From: a candidate division KSB1 bacterium
GTDB taxonomy: Bacteria; Zhuqueibacterota; Zhuqueibacteria; Zhuqueibacterales; Zhuqueibacteraceae
Length of the DNA stretch: 64,000 bases
Direction: 5' to 3'
Assembly (NCBI GenBank): GCA_034506255.1
Contig: JAPDPX010000005.1
Location: forward strand, 186,001 to 250,000
Of this stretch, positions 54,577 through 63,709 are shown in pieces. The notes beneath the pieces are model-generated. The model was not told the DNA's origin and did no database searches. It saw only the letters and a list, made by a program, of their open reading frames with translations. Position numbers and translations under genes: made by a program. Positions within the stretch are counted from its first letter, which is position 1. The number at the start of each line of letters is the position of its first letter.

Positions 54577-56121
54577 ATGCCATCACATGATTTTATTCTG
54601 ATTCTCGATTTCGGCTCACAATACACCCAGCTCATTGCCCGCCGCATTCGCGAGCAAAACGTCTATTCCGAGATCAAGCCGTGCACGCTGAGCGTGGCGG
54701 AAATCAGGGCCTTGCAGCCCAGGGGCATCATCCTCTCCGGCGGGCCGAATTCGGTTTATGAAAAAGGGGCGCCCTCCTGCAGCCCGGAAATTTTCGCGCT
54801 GGGCATTCCGCTTCTCGGCGTGTGCTACGGCCAGCAGTTGCTGGCCCATCATCTCGGCGGCCGGGTGCAACCGGCGCAGCAGCGGGAATATGGTTTTGCC
54901 ACGCTGCAGCGGGTGGCGGAAAACGCGCTGCTGCAGGGCGTGCCGCCGGACAGCCAGGTGTGGATGAGCCACGGCGACAGCGTGGTCGAGCTGCCGCCGG
55001 GGTTTGTCACACTGGGCCGGACGGAAAATTCCGCCTACGCGGCTTTCGGTGATCCCGCCCGCCGCCTCTACGGCCTGCAGTTTCATCCCGAAGTTGCGCA
55101 CACCGCCGCCGGAGTCGACATCCTGCGCAACTTTGTCTTTGCCGTCTGCGGCTGCACGCCGGATTGGAATCCCGCGAGTTTTGTGGAGTCGACGGTCGCA
55201 GCGATCCGCGCGCAGGTGGGCAGGGAACAGGTGCTTTGCGCGCTCTCCGGCGGCGTGGATTCCGCGGTGGCGGCGGCGCTGGTGCACCGGGCGATCGGGC
55301 CGCAACTGCACTGCGTTTTTGTCGATCATGGTTTGCTGCGCTGGCAGGAAGCCGAAGAGGTCTCCGCCGTGTTTGCGCGGCAATTCGGCCCGGCGTTTCG
55401 CAAGGTGGAGGCGGCGGAGATTTTTTTGCGCTGCCTGCGCGGCGTGACGGATCCCGAGCAGAAACGCAAGATCATTGGCGAGCAGTTCATCCGCGTGTTC
55501 GAAGCCGAAGCGCGCCAACTCGCCGGCATTCGCTTTCTGGTGCAGGGCACCCTCTATCCCGATGTCATCGAAAGCGTGTCGCCCACCGGCGCGCCGTCGG
55601 CGACGATCAAGAGCCATCACAACGTCGGCGGCCTGCCCGGCGATTTGCAGCTCGAGCTGGTCGAGCCGTTGCGCGAGCTGTTCAAGGATGAAGTGCGACG
55701 TGTCGGCGCACTGCTCGGCCTCGATCCCGCCCTGCTCAACCGCCACCCCTTTCCCGGGCCGGGTCTGGCGGTGCGCATTCTCGGAGAGGTGACGCCGGAA
55801 CGGTTGGCGCTCTTGCGGCAGGCCGATCACATTTTTATCAGCGAGCTCAAACAGCAGGGCTGGTACGATCGCGTCTGGCAGGCCTTCGCCGTGTTGCTGC
55901 CGGTGCACTCCGTGGGGGTGATGGGCGACAACCGCACCTATGAAATGACCATCGCGCTGCGCGCCGTGACCTCCACCGACGGCATGACGGCCGACTGGGC
56001 GCGTCTGCCGCACGATCTGCTCATGACCGTTTCCTCCCGCATCACCAATGCGGTGCGCGGCATCAACCGCGTGGTGTACGACATCAGCGCCAAACCGCCG
56101 AGTACAATCGAGTGGGAATGA
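54577..56121 (+). CDS. guaA: GMP synthase (glutamine-hydrolysing)
   Basis: Bifunctional enzyme (514 aa) converting XMP to GMP. The class I glutamine amidotransferase domain comes first: [14 protein letters not shown], the nucleophile elbow GVCYGQQ (about Cys87) and GLQFHPEV. The ATP pyrophosphatase P-loop [10 protein letters not shown] follows near residue 225, then the dimerisation domain with [14 protein letters not shown] and the closing [19 protein letters not shown]. All motifs are intact. The SD is poor. It stands alone, followed by a glycosyltransferase gene 123 bp later. Confidence 0.96.
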   Translation: MPSHDFILILDFGSQYTQLIARRIREQNVYSEIKPCTLSVAEIRALQPRGIILSGGPNSVYEKGAPSCSPEIFALGIPLLGVCYGQQLLAHHLGGRVQPAQQREYGFATLQRVAENALLQGVPPDSQVWMSHGDSVVELPPGFVTLGRTENSAYAAFGDPARRLYGLQFHPEVAHTAAGVDILRNFVFAVCGCTPDWNPASFVESTVAAIRAQVGREQVLCALSGGVDSAVAAALVHRAIGPQLHCVFVDHGLLRWQEAEEVSAVFARQFGPAFRKVEAAEIFLRCLRGVTDPEQKRKIIGEQFIRVFEAEARQLAGIRFLVQGTLYPDVIESVSPTGAPSATIKSHHNVGGLPGDLQLELVEPLRELFKDEVRRVGALLGLDPALLNRHPFPGPGLAVRILGEVTPERLALLRQADHIFISELKQQGWYDRVWQAFAVLLPVHSVGVMGDNRTYEMTIALRAVTSTDGMTADWARLPHDLLMTVSSRITNAVRGINRVVYDISAKPPSTIEWE

Positions 56122-56244
56122 AGCCGGCAAACCGGGCGCAACTGCCGGCCTCCTCGTCCTCAAACTTAACCTGCCTTTCATCATCCGCTAACACGCCTGC
56201 GGTATTTTAGCGCAAACATTATTGTGTTCAGCAGGCGTTCCCTC

Positions 56245-57426
56245 ATGCAACTACTGTCCACTGCCATCTTCGCGGCGCTCGCCCTGAGCGGCGCGATTTA
56301 TTTGCTGCAGGCGTGGTGTGTTTGGTATCAGACGCGGCGGAAACCGAAGCCCGCGGCGGCGCAACCGCCGGTTTCGATTCTGAAACCGCTTTGTGGCAGG
56401 GTCGAGGGCCTGGCGGAGAATCTCGAAAGTTTCGCACGCTTGCGTTATCCCGAGTATGAGATCATCTTCGGCTTGAAATCAGCCGGCGACGAGGCGCTGG
56501 CGGTGGCACGCGCCTTCCAGACACGCCATCCCGAGCTGGCAGTCAAAATCGTCATCGACGAGCGGCAGTTCGGCTTCAATCCCAAAGTCAACAATCTCGT
56601 GCCGATGATGGTGCACGCCCGCCATGATTTGCTGCTGATCAGTGACGACAACGTGCGTGTGCCGCCGGATTACCTGCGCGACACCGTGGCGGAAATGGGC
56701 GCGGATACCGGCCTGGTTTACAATCTCATTTGCGGCGTGGGGGGCAAACGGCTGGGCGCACTGCTGGAAAATCTGCATCTCAATTCCTTCATCGTCGGCA
56801 GCGTTTGTTTTCTCCACACGCTGCTGCGCCATCCCTGCGTCATCGGCAAGTCGATGCTGCTGCGGCGCTCGACCCTGCAGGAGATCGGCGGCCTGCAGTA
56901 TGTGCGCAACGCGCTGGCGGAAGATTACCTGCTCGGCCGTTACTACCAACGCCGGGGCTACCGGGTGGCGCTGTGCCGCACACCGGTCTACAACGTCAAT
57001 CTCTCCTGGCCGGTGCGCAGCTTTTGGCGGCGGCACGTGCGCTGGGCCAGAATGCGTTTTTGGATCGGCACCTATCGCTATGCCGCCGAATGGCTGGGCA
57101 ACCCCGTGGCACTGGCGCTGTTCGCGGTGCTGCTGCAACCCGGTCCCCACACGCTGGGTGTATGGTTCGCGGTGACGTTCTTTAAAATGCTGATTGACGG
57201 CCTGCTGGCGCGCCGGCTTTCCAGCCGGGTGAATCTTTTGCCCTTCCTGCTGACGCCGCTGAAGGATGTGTTGACCGCACTCATTTGGTTTGCGCCCCTG
57301 ACGGGCAGAACGATTCGCTGGCGGGAGCAGAAGCTGGTCTTGAGCTGGGGCTCCCGGTTGCGGCCTCACCGCAAGAGCACGCCGGCGGCACTCCTGCCTC
57401 ACTCCTCCCTTCCGGTTCTGGGTTAG
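56245..57426 (+). CDS. GT21-like glycosyltransferase (HpnI / ceramide glucosyltransferase type)
   Basis: Family 2/21 glycosyltransferase (about 393 aa). An N-terminal helix (5-25) precedes the GT-A domain: PPVSILKPLCGRVEGLAENL, the acidic ISDDNVRVPPDYL, LAEDYLLGRYY, and the R-W motif RRHVRWARMRFW (replacing QxxRW). Two or three C-terminal helices follow. This layout matches ceramide glucosyltransferase-like enzymes and HpnI of hopanoid biosynthesis. No hpn genes adjoin, so the lipid acceptor is open. A GTG at 56224 is an alternative start. Confidence 0.82.
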   Translation: MQLLSTAIFAALALSGAIYLLQAWCVWYQTRRKPKPAAAQPPVSILKPLCGRVEGLAENLESFARLRYPEYEIIFGLKSAGDEALAVARAFQTRHPELAVKIVIDERQFGFNPKVNNLVPMMVHARHDLLLISDDNVRVPPDYLRDTVAEMGADTGLVYNLICGVGGKRLGALLENLHLNSFIVGSVCFLHTLLRHPCVIGKSMLLRRSTLQEIGGLQYVRNALAEDYLLGRYYQRRGYRVALCRTPVYNVNLSWPVRSFWRRHVRWARMRFWIGTYRYAAEWLGNPVALALFAVLLQPGPHTLGVWFAVTFFKMLIDGLLARRLSSRVNLLPFLLTPLKDVLTALIWFAPLTGRTIRWREQKLVLSWGSRLRPHRKSTPAALLPHSSLPVLG

Positions 57427-57480
57427 TTCGTCTCTCCGTGGCCCCGAGCGACTGACCGGAACTGGAAATCCCCATAAAGC

Positions 57481-57520
57481 AGAACGCGCGGCAAGGACAT
57501 TGTCGCGCGTTCTCGCTTTT
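57481..57520. terminator. Shared terminator between convergent genes
   Basis: A perfect 10-bp stem AGAACGCGCG/CGCGCGTTCT (57481-57490 and 57504-57513) with a 13-nt loop is followed by CGCTTTT on the plus strand. It lies between the convergent glycosyltransferase and ABC permease genes. Confidence 0.6.
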
Positions 57521-57552
57521 GAACTCGAACTGAAAAAATCCCTGCCTCCGCT

Positions 57553-58872
57553 TCAGGCCTGGCGCAGCCATTTGACCACTTCCGGCAAAGTCGGCCGCTT
57601 GCCGTACATCAACACCCCGACGCGAAAAATCTTGCCGCTCAACCAGACACAAACGACCAGCATCAGCGCCAGCAAAGCGAGCGACAGCGCGATCTCCCAT
57701 GGCATCACGGTCTCGAGCGCGATGCGGGTCATCATGGTGATGGGTGCGAAGAAGGGAATGAACGAAAGCACCCGGGAGGCCGGCGCCGTGGGGTTGTTGA
57801 TGATGTAGATGTTGGCGAGGAAGGCGAACACGAACACCAGTGTGATCGGCATGGCGAGATGCTGGGCCTCCTGATCGGAATTTACCAGCGAGCCGACCCC
57901 GGCATAGAGCGAGGCATAGAGGAAGTAGCCCAACACGAAGAACAGGATGAAGAAACCGAGCACCGCAACCGGAATTCGGGTCAGTTCCATGCCCGGTCCG
58001 GCTGGGGCGCCGAACATGGCAGCCAGCGACATGCCGTAAAGCGACAACACGCCGGCCACCGTGGCCCAGATCAGGAATTGCAGCAGGCCCATGGCGCCGA
58101 CACCGAGCAGCTTGCCGGCCAGGAGATGGAAGGGCTTCACCGAGGAAATCACCGCTTCCACCACGCGCGAGGTTTTTTCCTCCAGCACGCTGCGCAGGAT
58201 AATGGTGCCATAGAGAAGCATCGCCATGTAGAGGAAGAAGCCCAGAATCCAGGCCACCACCAGCTTCATTTCACTTTCCTTCTGTTCCCGGCCTTCCGGG
58301 CTGAGCTTGAAGGCCGCCAGCTTCACCGGTTTCATCAGCGCGTGAATGTGTTCACTGTCGAAACCACTGCGCGCCAGCCGCCGGTCGATGACCGCCCGGG
58401 TGATGGCATCTTCGATCGCCTCGTGCTTGCGGAAATCGCTGGCCGTCCGGCCGTAGATTTCGGCGTGATTGTTTTCATAGATGCCGGCATCGAGCATGAC
58501 GTAGTAATCCAGATCTCCGGCGGTGACGCGCTCCGCCAGTATTTTCCTGGTGACTTCCAGATTCGGACGCATCTCGACTTTTTCCAGTTGGAACAGGCGC
58601 ACGCCCGCGGGGGTGGTGGCATCGAGATATTTTTCCAAACCGGCAAACAGCTCGCCGCTGGCGTCCACCACCCCGATTTTTTTGATTTCCTCCGCGGTGG
58701 CGGTGGCCAGCCAGATTTGCACGCCAAACAGGCCGAGAATGAACACCGGCATGAGCACCGTGCCAATGAGGAAGCCCCGGGTCTTGACGCGCGAGAAAAA
58801 TTCGCGGCGCATGACCGTGAGCATTTTGCCGAAATTGCCGCCAGCAGCGGTGGTGTTCGGGTTTGCAGTCAT
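57553..58872 (-). CDS. ABC-2 type permease (NatB-like)
   Basis: Export permease (439 aa): TM1 (about 24-47), a periplasmic domain of about 150 residues, then five or six helices with LEEKTSRVVEAVISSVKP between, the NatB/YhaP signature. With the ATPase gene upstream it resembles NatAB sodium extruders and related lipid or peptide exporters. AAGGGAG is 8 bp before the chosen ATG. A family B repeat fills the 160-bp gap to the ATPase gene. Confidence 0.9.
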   Translation of the reverse strand: MTANPNTTAAGGNFGKMLTVMRREFFSRVKTRGFLIGTVLMPVFILGLFGVQIWLATATAEEIKKIGVVDASGELFAGLEKYLDATTPAGVRLFQLEKVEMRPNLEVTRKILAERVTAGDLDYYVMLDAGIYENNHAEIYGRTASDFRKHEAIEDAITRAVIDRRLARSGFDSEHIHALMKPVKLAAFKLSPEGREQKESEMKLVVAWILGFFLYMAMLLYGTIILRSVLEEKTSRVVEAVISSVKPFHLLAGKLLGVGAMGLLQFLIWATVAGVLSLYGMSLAAMFGAPAGPGMELTRIPVAVLGFFILFFVLGYFLYASLYAGVGSLVNSDQEAQHLAMPITLVFVFAFLANIYIINNPTAPASRVLSFIPFFAPITMMTRIALETVMPWEIALSLALLALMLVVCVWLSGKIFRVGVLMYGKRPTLPEVVKWLRQA

Positions 58873-58892
58873 GGGTTTGCTCCCTTGATGCG

Positions 58893-59032
58893 TGTTCATC
58901 CGAAATCGCGAACTTTTGAGAAGATGTTGCGGCAACGGCCGGGCCGTTGCCGCAACATCTTTCGGAGACGCCGCAACCGCCGGCTTTGAGAAAGCCCGAC
59001 GCCGCCGGGGTTGAAACGTCCCCGGACAGAGA
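58893..59032 (+). repeat. Family B dispersed repeat, copy 3, with perfect palindrome
   Basis: Contains GTTCATCCGAAATCGCGAAC, then a perfect palindrome with 20-bp arms (58921-58940 and 58942-58961, one central base) centred on GGCAACGGCC/GGCCGTTGCC. The right half has CCGCCGGGGTTGAAACGTC and CCGGACAGAGAC, as in the other copies. It lies between two genes of one ABC operon. Confidence 0.8.
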
Positions 59033-59929
59033 CTAATTCGGTTTCACCACCTTGAGAAAGATTTCGTGCAGGGAAGGCTCGGTGACTTCAAAGCGCGAAA
59101 TGTCGGCAAATTCGAGCGCGCGCCGCAAAAAGGCCCTGGGCGTCACCTCGGCGGCCAGCGTGACTTCGACGTACTGGCCGTAATCATTATAGCGCTCGAC
59201 CAGTGACTGATCTCGCAGGTAATCCGCCCGGCCACTGTAGGAGAGAATGATGCTCTTGGGGCCGAAGCTTTTCCGGATGTCGCCGAGCCTGCCTTCCAGC
59301 ATCTTGCGGCCGCGGTTGATCAGGCAAATCGCGTCGCACAGGCGCTCGGCTTCGTGCATTTGGTGGGTGGAAAAGAGAATCGCAGCGCCCCGTTTTTTCT
59401 GCTCGAGCATAACGTCCTTCACCAGTTCCACATTAAGCGGATCCAGCCCCATGAACGGCTCGTCCAGAATGATCAAATCGGGCTGATGCAAAACGGTGGT
59501 GAGAAACTGAAGCTTTTGTTGATTGCCCTTGGAAAGTTCCTCGACTTTCTTGTCGCGCACGCCCGTCATCGCGAAGCGTTCCAGCCAGTATTGCATGCCC
59601 GTCTGAATTTGCCGGCGCTTCATGCCTTTCAGCTCGCCAAAAAACTCCAGCGCCTCGTGCACCTTCATTTTGCGGTACAGCCCGCGTTCCTCCGGCAAAT
59701 AGCCCACGCGGTCGCGCGCCCGCAGCGAGTTGGGCTGGCCATTGAGGTAAATGCTGCCGGCATCCGGCAGGATGATCGCCATAATCATGCGCAGGGTCGT
59801 GGTCTTGCCGGCGCCGTTGGGCCCGAGAAAGCCGTAAATCGCCCCCGGTGGCACGGAGAAGCTCAACTCCTTTACTGCTTCGACCTTGTCGAAGGTCTTG
59901 GAGATGTTTTCGATACGCAGAGTCTCCAT
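59033..59929 (-). CDS. ABC transporter ATP-binding protein (NatA-like)
   Basis: ATPase (298 aa) of the ABC-2 export class: Walker A GPNGAGKTTT (about 36-45), LPEERGLYRKM, signature LSKGNQQKL, Walker B LIILDEPFMGLDP and switch H in STHQM. The LPEERGLY and SKGNQQK wording is typical of the NatA/YhaQ subgroup. AAAGG precedes the ATG by 8 bp. It is followed on the same strand by the NatB-like permease gene after a palindromic repeat. Confidence 0.92.
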   Translation of the reverse strand: METLRIENISKTFDKVEAVKELSFSVPPGAIYGFLGPNGAGKTTTLRMIMAIILPDAGSIYLNGQPNSLRARDRVGYLPEERGLYRKMKVHEALEFFGELKGMKRRQIQTGMQYWLERFAMTGVRDKKVEELSKGNQQKLQFLTTVLHQPDLIILDEPFMGLDPLNVELVKDVMLEQKKRGAAILFSTHQMHEAERLCDAICLINRGRKMLEGRLGDIRKSFGPKSIILSYSGRADYLRDQSLVERYNDYGQYVEVTLAAEVTPRAFLRRALEFADISRFEVTEPSLHEIFLKVVKPN

Positions 59930-60090
59930 GGGAGTGCCTTTGTTGGTGAACGGATCAATTGTCAACCATCGAACGGCAAGCTTATACGGAAGAAATCTCG
60001 CCGGTTTGCAACTTGTTTGCTCCCACACACAGGCGGAAGGCGACACCGGCGCAAGGTAAACACCGGACAATCCAGTTGCAACTAAGGCGC

Positions 60091-60174
60091 TTTAGCTTTA
60101 GCTTTAGCTTTAGCTTTAGCTTTAGCTTTAGCTTTAGCTTTAGCTTTAGCTTTGGCTTTGGCTTTGGCTTTGGC
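60091..60174. repeat. Hexanucleotide microsatellite (TTTAGC)10(TTTGGC)4
   Basis: Ten exact tandem TTTAGC units (60091-60150) are followed by four TTTGGC units (60151-60174) and a decaying TTCGGC. It sits in the 297-bp divergent spacer between natA (minus) and alr (plus), 52 bp before the alr start. A weak minus-strand promoter (TTGCAA, 19 bp, TATAAG; 59981-60011) lies between it and natA. Confidence 0.95.
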
Positions 60175-60226
60175 TTCGGCTTTCGACACGCCACGCATCA
60201 TCATCGCACATCAGCAAAGAGGTGAC

Positions 60227-61399
60227 ATGCTCTCGCTCAGTCAACCCGGGGCCCCGCGCCGGCCGGCGTGGGTGGAAATCGACATGGCGCAACTGCGCCG
60301 CAATCTCGAACACATTCGTGCTGACCTGCCGCCGGGCTTGCGCTGGTGTTCGGTGGTCAAAGACCAGGCTTATGGTCACGGCGCGGTGGAGATTGCACAG
60401 GCGACCGTCGCGGCGGGCGCGGCGTGCCTGGCGGTGGCCACGCTCGATGAGGCCCTGGAACTGCAGCATGCCCGCCTGCCGGCACCGATTCTGATCTTTG
60501 GCGAGCGGCCGGCTGCCGAATTGGAGATTTGTGTCCGTCATGGATTTCAAATTTTTGTCAATGACACGCAACAAGCAGCGCAGCTCGATCGCCTTTGCCG
60601 CAAGCACAACTGCTCCGCCGCCGTGCAGGTGGAAGTGGACACCGGACTCAACCGCTATGGCGTGCGCTGGACCGAGGCGCTGCCGGTCGTCAACGCGATC
60701 CGCCAGCATCCCACTCTGCGGCTGGCCGGCTTGATGACGCATTTTGCCATGTCCGACGAATTGGACAAGACGTTCGCGTTCGAACAGTTGCGGCGTTTTG
60801 ACGAAGCCGTGCAGCAAATTCGCCGGGCGGGCCTGTTGTGGGATGCCTCCCGTGCGGAGGCGCCGCTGCTGCATGCCTGCAACTCCGGCGGCTATCTTGA
60901 TCTTCCCCGGGCGCATTTTGATCTGGTGCGCATGGGGATTCTGCCGCTCGGGGTGTACCCTTCGCAGGTGTGCCGCCGCGTGCCGGGGTTGGCGCCGGTG
61001 ATGTCGGTGAAAACGCAGGTGGCGGCGATCAAGGCGATCGCGGCCGGCGACACGGTGGGCTACGGCATGCGCTATCGCGCGGAAACGCCGCGCACCATCG
61101 CCGTGCTTCCGCTCGGTTATGGCGACGGTTTCCCGCGCGTGCGCAATCTCGGCCAGGTGTTGCTGCACGGCTGCCGCGCGCCCATCATCGGCGGCAACGC
61201 GATGGATGCCATGATGATCGACATCACCGACATTCCACAGGCACGGCCGTGGGACGAAGTTGTCATTCTCGGCCGGCAGGGCACGCAGGAAATTTCCGTG
61301 CACGAGCTGGCCGCCTGGGGCGCAACGGTTTCCTACGACATCATGACGCGCTGGAGCGTGCGCCTGCCGCGCGTATACCCTGGGCAGACGCAGAGCTGA
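60227..61399 (+). CDS. alr: Alanine racemase
   Basis: PLP-dependent racemase (390 aa) supplying D-alanine for peptidoglycan. The fold III barrel begins with RRPAWVEIDMAQLRRNL. The Schiff-base lysine is Lys45 in VVKDQAYGHG (the usual motif is KANAYGHG). The second base is Tyr279 in TVGYGMRYRAE, and GYGDGFPR lies near it. The ATG follows AGAGGTGAC. The frame also stays open upstream through the microsatellite, which would read as alternating Leu-Ala, but those codons lack a good start signal. Confidence 0.94.
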   Translation: MLSLSQPGAPRRPAWVEIDMAQLRRNLEHIRADLPPGLRWCSVVKDQAYGHGAVEIAQATVAAGAACLAVATLDEALELQHARLPAPILIFGERPAAELEICVRHGFQIFVNDTQQAAQLDRLCRKHNCSAAVQVEVDTGLNRYGVRWTEALPVVNAIRQHPTLRLAGLMTHFAMSDELDKTFAFEQLRRFDEAVQQIRRAGLLWDASRAEAPLLHACNSGGYLDLPRAHFDLVRMGILPLGVYPSQVCRRVPGLAPVMSVKTQVAAIKAIAAGDTVGYGMRYRAETPRTIAVLPLGYGDGFPRVRNLGQVLLHGCRAPIIGGNAMDAMMIDITDIPQARPWDEVVILGRQGTQEISVHELAAWGATVSYDIMTRWSVRLPRVYPGQTQS

Positions 61400-61810
61400 A
61401 GCCGCGGCAGAGCGCGGCTGGGCTGCTTCCGGCAGTGTCACATTGCAGAAAATTTGAGATCCCTGCAAAAAATTTGAGATCCCTGGGCGGGGCGCCGGCG
61501 TGCGCTTCACTGCTTTCGCTTCATCTGCCGCCACCGTGCCGGCGGGGCCTTTGATTGGCAGGTAACGCTTCCCCCCTTTTTATCGACAGCATAAAACCAC
61601 CGGATCGACGGGATGATGGCGGCATTCCTGCGCGAAGGCATGCGCTGCAAAAATTTGTCGCACCGCAGGGCCAAAGCGCGGGTGGGTCGGTCAAGCTGAT
61701 TCTGTCGGGCAAAGTCCCACCCGAGGGCGGGTATGGAAAAATGGGCATCGGCCGGCGGCTCACGCAAGTTTCCTGCAGCGACCGGGAATGCCGCACGGCG
61801 TCCGCTCCAC
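61400..61810. other. Intergenic region after alr
   Basis: The only structure found is a tandem duplication of a 20-bp unit: AAAATTTGAGATCCCTG at 61449-61465 and again at 61469-61485. No coding frame with an SD was seen. Confidence 0.5.
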
Positions 61811-61849
61811 AAATAAAAAAAGCAACGGCCGGGCCGCTGCTTTTTTATT
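61811..61849. terminator. Bidirectional Rho-independent terminator
   Basis: AAAAAAAGCAACGGCC, one base, then GGCCGCTGCTTTTTT: a stem of about 8-14 bp flanked by an A-run on one side and a T-run on the other. It can end both alr (plus) and the mtgA-efp transcript (minus). Its core equals the palindrome of family B copy 3. Confidence 0.8.
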
Positions 61850-61872
61850 GGCATCGAAGTTGGAAAATGAAT

Positions 61873-62018
61873 CGAATTCGTGTCCGTCTGCAATCGCGAA
61901 CTTTTGCGAAAATGTTCCGGCAACGGTCCGGCCGCTGCATCAAGAACCCGGGAGTTTCAACCACGCCCGAATCTTTGCCACCCGGGCACAGCCGAAACCG
62001 GAACGTTTGTGGACCGCC
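61873..62018 (+). repeat. Family B dispersed repeat, copy 4
   Basis: GAATTCGTGTCCGTCTGCAA, TCGCGAACTTTTG, AATGTTCCGGCAACGGTCC, GGAGTTTCAACC, GAAACCGGAACGTTTGTGGA follow the family order. It ends 6 bp before the efp stop codon. Confidence 0.7.
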
Positions 62019-62023
62019 GGGAA

Positions 62024-62584
62024 TTACTTCACGCGCTCCAGATACTTGCCCGTGCGCGTGTCGATCTTGATGGTGTCCCCCTCCTTCACGAACAACGGCA
62101 CCTGCACCTTTGCGCCGGTTTCGATCACCGCGTTTTTCATGACGCCGGTGGCAGTGTCGCCCTTCACGGCCGGTTCGGCTTCGATCACCTTGAACTCGAT
62201 GAAAAACGGCAGCGCCGCGGAAATGGCCTTGCCTTCATAGAACATGACGTGGCAAAGGTTGCCTTCCTTCAGGAAGCGCTTCTGCTCACCCAGCAAATCC
62301 GCGGGAATGAAGGTCTGCTCATAGGTTTCGGTGTCCATGAAATAGAGATTGCCTTCGGACTCATACAGATACTGCATGTCCTTTTCTTCGAGCTGCACCT
62401 CCTCGATTTTGTCGGACATGCGGAAGGTGTGATCGATGACGCGGCCGGTTTTGGCGTGCTTCAATTTCGTGCGCACCATGGCGCGCCAGTTGCCCGGATT
62501 GAAGTGTTGGAACTCAACAATGATCCAGACATCATTGTTGTGCAGAATGGCCATGCCATTGCGAAAATCGGATGCTGCTGCCAT
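62024..62584 (-). CDS. efp: Elongation factor P
   Basis: EF-P (186 aa) relieves ribosome stalling at polyproline. All three beta-barrel domains are present, with NGMAILHNNDVWIIVEFQHF at the start and GAKVQVPLFVKEGDTIKIDT near the end. The domain I tip reads HFNPGNWRAMVRTKL: the position of the modified Lys34 of E. coli (PGKGQ) is Asn32, followed by Trp, so neither the lysylated nor the rhamnosylated form is expected. AGGAG is 9 bp before the ATG. It follows mtgA by 43 bp on the same strand. Confidence 0.94.
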   Translation of the reverse strand: MAAASDFRNGMAILHNNDVWIIVEFQHFNPGNWRAMVRTKLKHAKTGRVIDHTFRMSDKIEEVQLEEKDMQYLYESEGNLYFMDTETYEQTFIPADLLGEQKRFLKEGNLCHVMFYEGKAISAALPFFIEFKVIEAEPAVKGDTATGVMKNAVIETGAKVQVPLFVKEGDTIKIDTRTGKYLERVK

Positions 62585-62627
62585 GAAAAAGACTCCTGAG
62601 TTTCGGTTATGGAGCAAGACGTTGTTT

Positions 62628-63659
62628 TCAGTTTTGCCGGTGCACGGAATCCGGTGCGGCCGCGGCATCAAGGCTGTCAGCGCCGGGGTTGGCCGGCGTG
62701 ACCGGAACGCCGGCACCTTCACCCGCCGCGGCGGAGGCGGCGGGTGAAGGTGCCGCCAGCAGCAATGAATCCGCCGCCCGCAGCATCTGCAGGGCTTCCA
62801 CCGTGTCGCTTTCAGCGGGTCTCGCAGGCGCCGGCCGGTGACCGCCACCCGGCACCAGGGACACTCCCGCTGCTGCCAAAGCCCGGGCCTGCTCCGGCGT
62901 GATCAGGCGATGCAGTTGCAACAGCCAAAGCACCCGCTGCTGCATGCGCTGGCAGGCTTTGGGCCGGCGATAGGGATTGAAGTATTTGGGATTCGGCAGC
63001 ATGCCCGCCAGCAGGGAGGCCTCCGCCCAATCGAGTGCGGCTGCCGGCTTGCCGAAATAGAAACGCGCCGCCGCCTCCGCGCCATAGATGCCCTCTCCCC
63101 ACTCGATCACGTTGAGATAGAGCTCGAGGATGCGTTCTTTCGAGAGGGTCTTTTCAAGCCGGCGCGTGACGATGATCTCGCGCAGCTTGCGCCGCAGTGT
63201 CTTTTGCCGGTGCAGAAAGGCATTGCGTGCAAGCTGCATGGTGATGGTGCTGGCGCCCCGTACATAGCGGCCCTTTTCGAGATTCTTTGCGAACGATTCC
63301 CTCAGCATCTCGAGATTGAAGCCCTGATGCCGGTAAAAAAGATCGTCTTCACTGACGATCACGGCCTGCTTGAGCTTGGATGAAATCCGTGCGGACGGGA
63401 CCCACAGCCGGATGGGGGAATGAAAGCGCTGCTCCCACTTGATTTGGCCGATTCGCGCCGTGGATTCCGGCTGATAGGCACGAATCCTGTCCTCATCGGG
63501 CAGGCCGCTGAAGAGCCACCACCAGCCGCCCGCCAGCACGAGCAGCAGGACGAGCGCCACAAAACAAAAACGCCGCTGGCGCGGGCTGAGTTTGCGCAGC
63601 GGCGAAAAGGACAAGCCATTTCGCCCGGCAACGGACGAACAAACGTCATCAGGCATCAT
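62628..63659 (-). CDS. mtgA: Monofunctional peptidoglycan glycosyltransferase (GT51)
   Basis: Membrane-anchored transglycosylase (343 aa) polymerising lipid II. One helix (about 31-50) precedes the GT51 domain: VSEDDLFYRHQGF (catalytic Glu104), GASTITMQLARNAFL, and EKTLSKERILELYLNVIEWG with the second acidic site. After about residue 240 a C-terminal extension rich in Ala/Pro/Gly (PAPARPAESD, APSPAASAAAGEGAG) replaces a transpeptidase domain; it is longer than in E. coli MtgA. Two Met codons open the frame and the SD is weak. It lies between a winged-helix gene and efp. Confidence 0.92.
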   Translation of the reverse strand: MMPDDVCSSVAGRNGLSFSPLRKLSPRQRRFCFVALVLLLVLAGGWWWLFSGLPDEDRIRAYQPESTARIGQIKWEQRFHSPIRLWVPSARISSKLKQAVIVSEDDLFYRHQGFNLEMLRESFAKNLEKGRYVRGASTITMQLARNAFLHRQKTLRRKLREIIVTRRLEKTLSKERILELYLNVIEWGEGIYGAEAAARFYFGKPAAALDWAEASLLAGMLPNPKYFNPYRRPKACQRMQQRVLWLLQLHRLITPEQARALAAAGVSLVPGGGHRPAPARPAESDTVEALQMLRAADSLLLAAPSPAASAAAGEGAGVPVTPANPGADSLDAAAAPDSVHRQN

Positions 63660-63709
63660 TCATCGACGACAGAGATGATTCGTCCGGCCTGGCAGACACG
63701 CCGGAGCTC

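Noticed and set aside
59959..60225. Frames across the microsatellite coding Phe-Ser/Phe-Gly or Lys-Pro/Lys-Leu repeats
   Set aside because: They arise only because a 6-bp repeat stays open in several frames; no start signals or flanking protein sequence.
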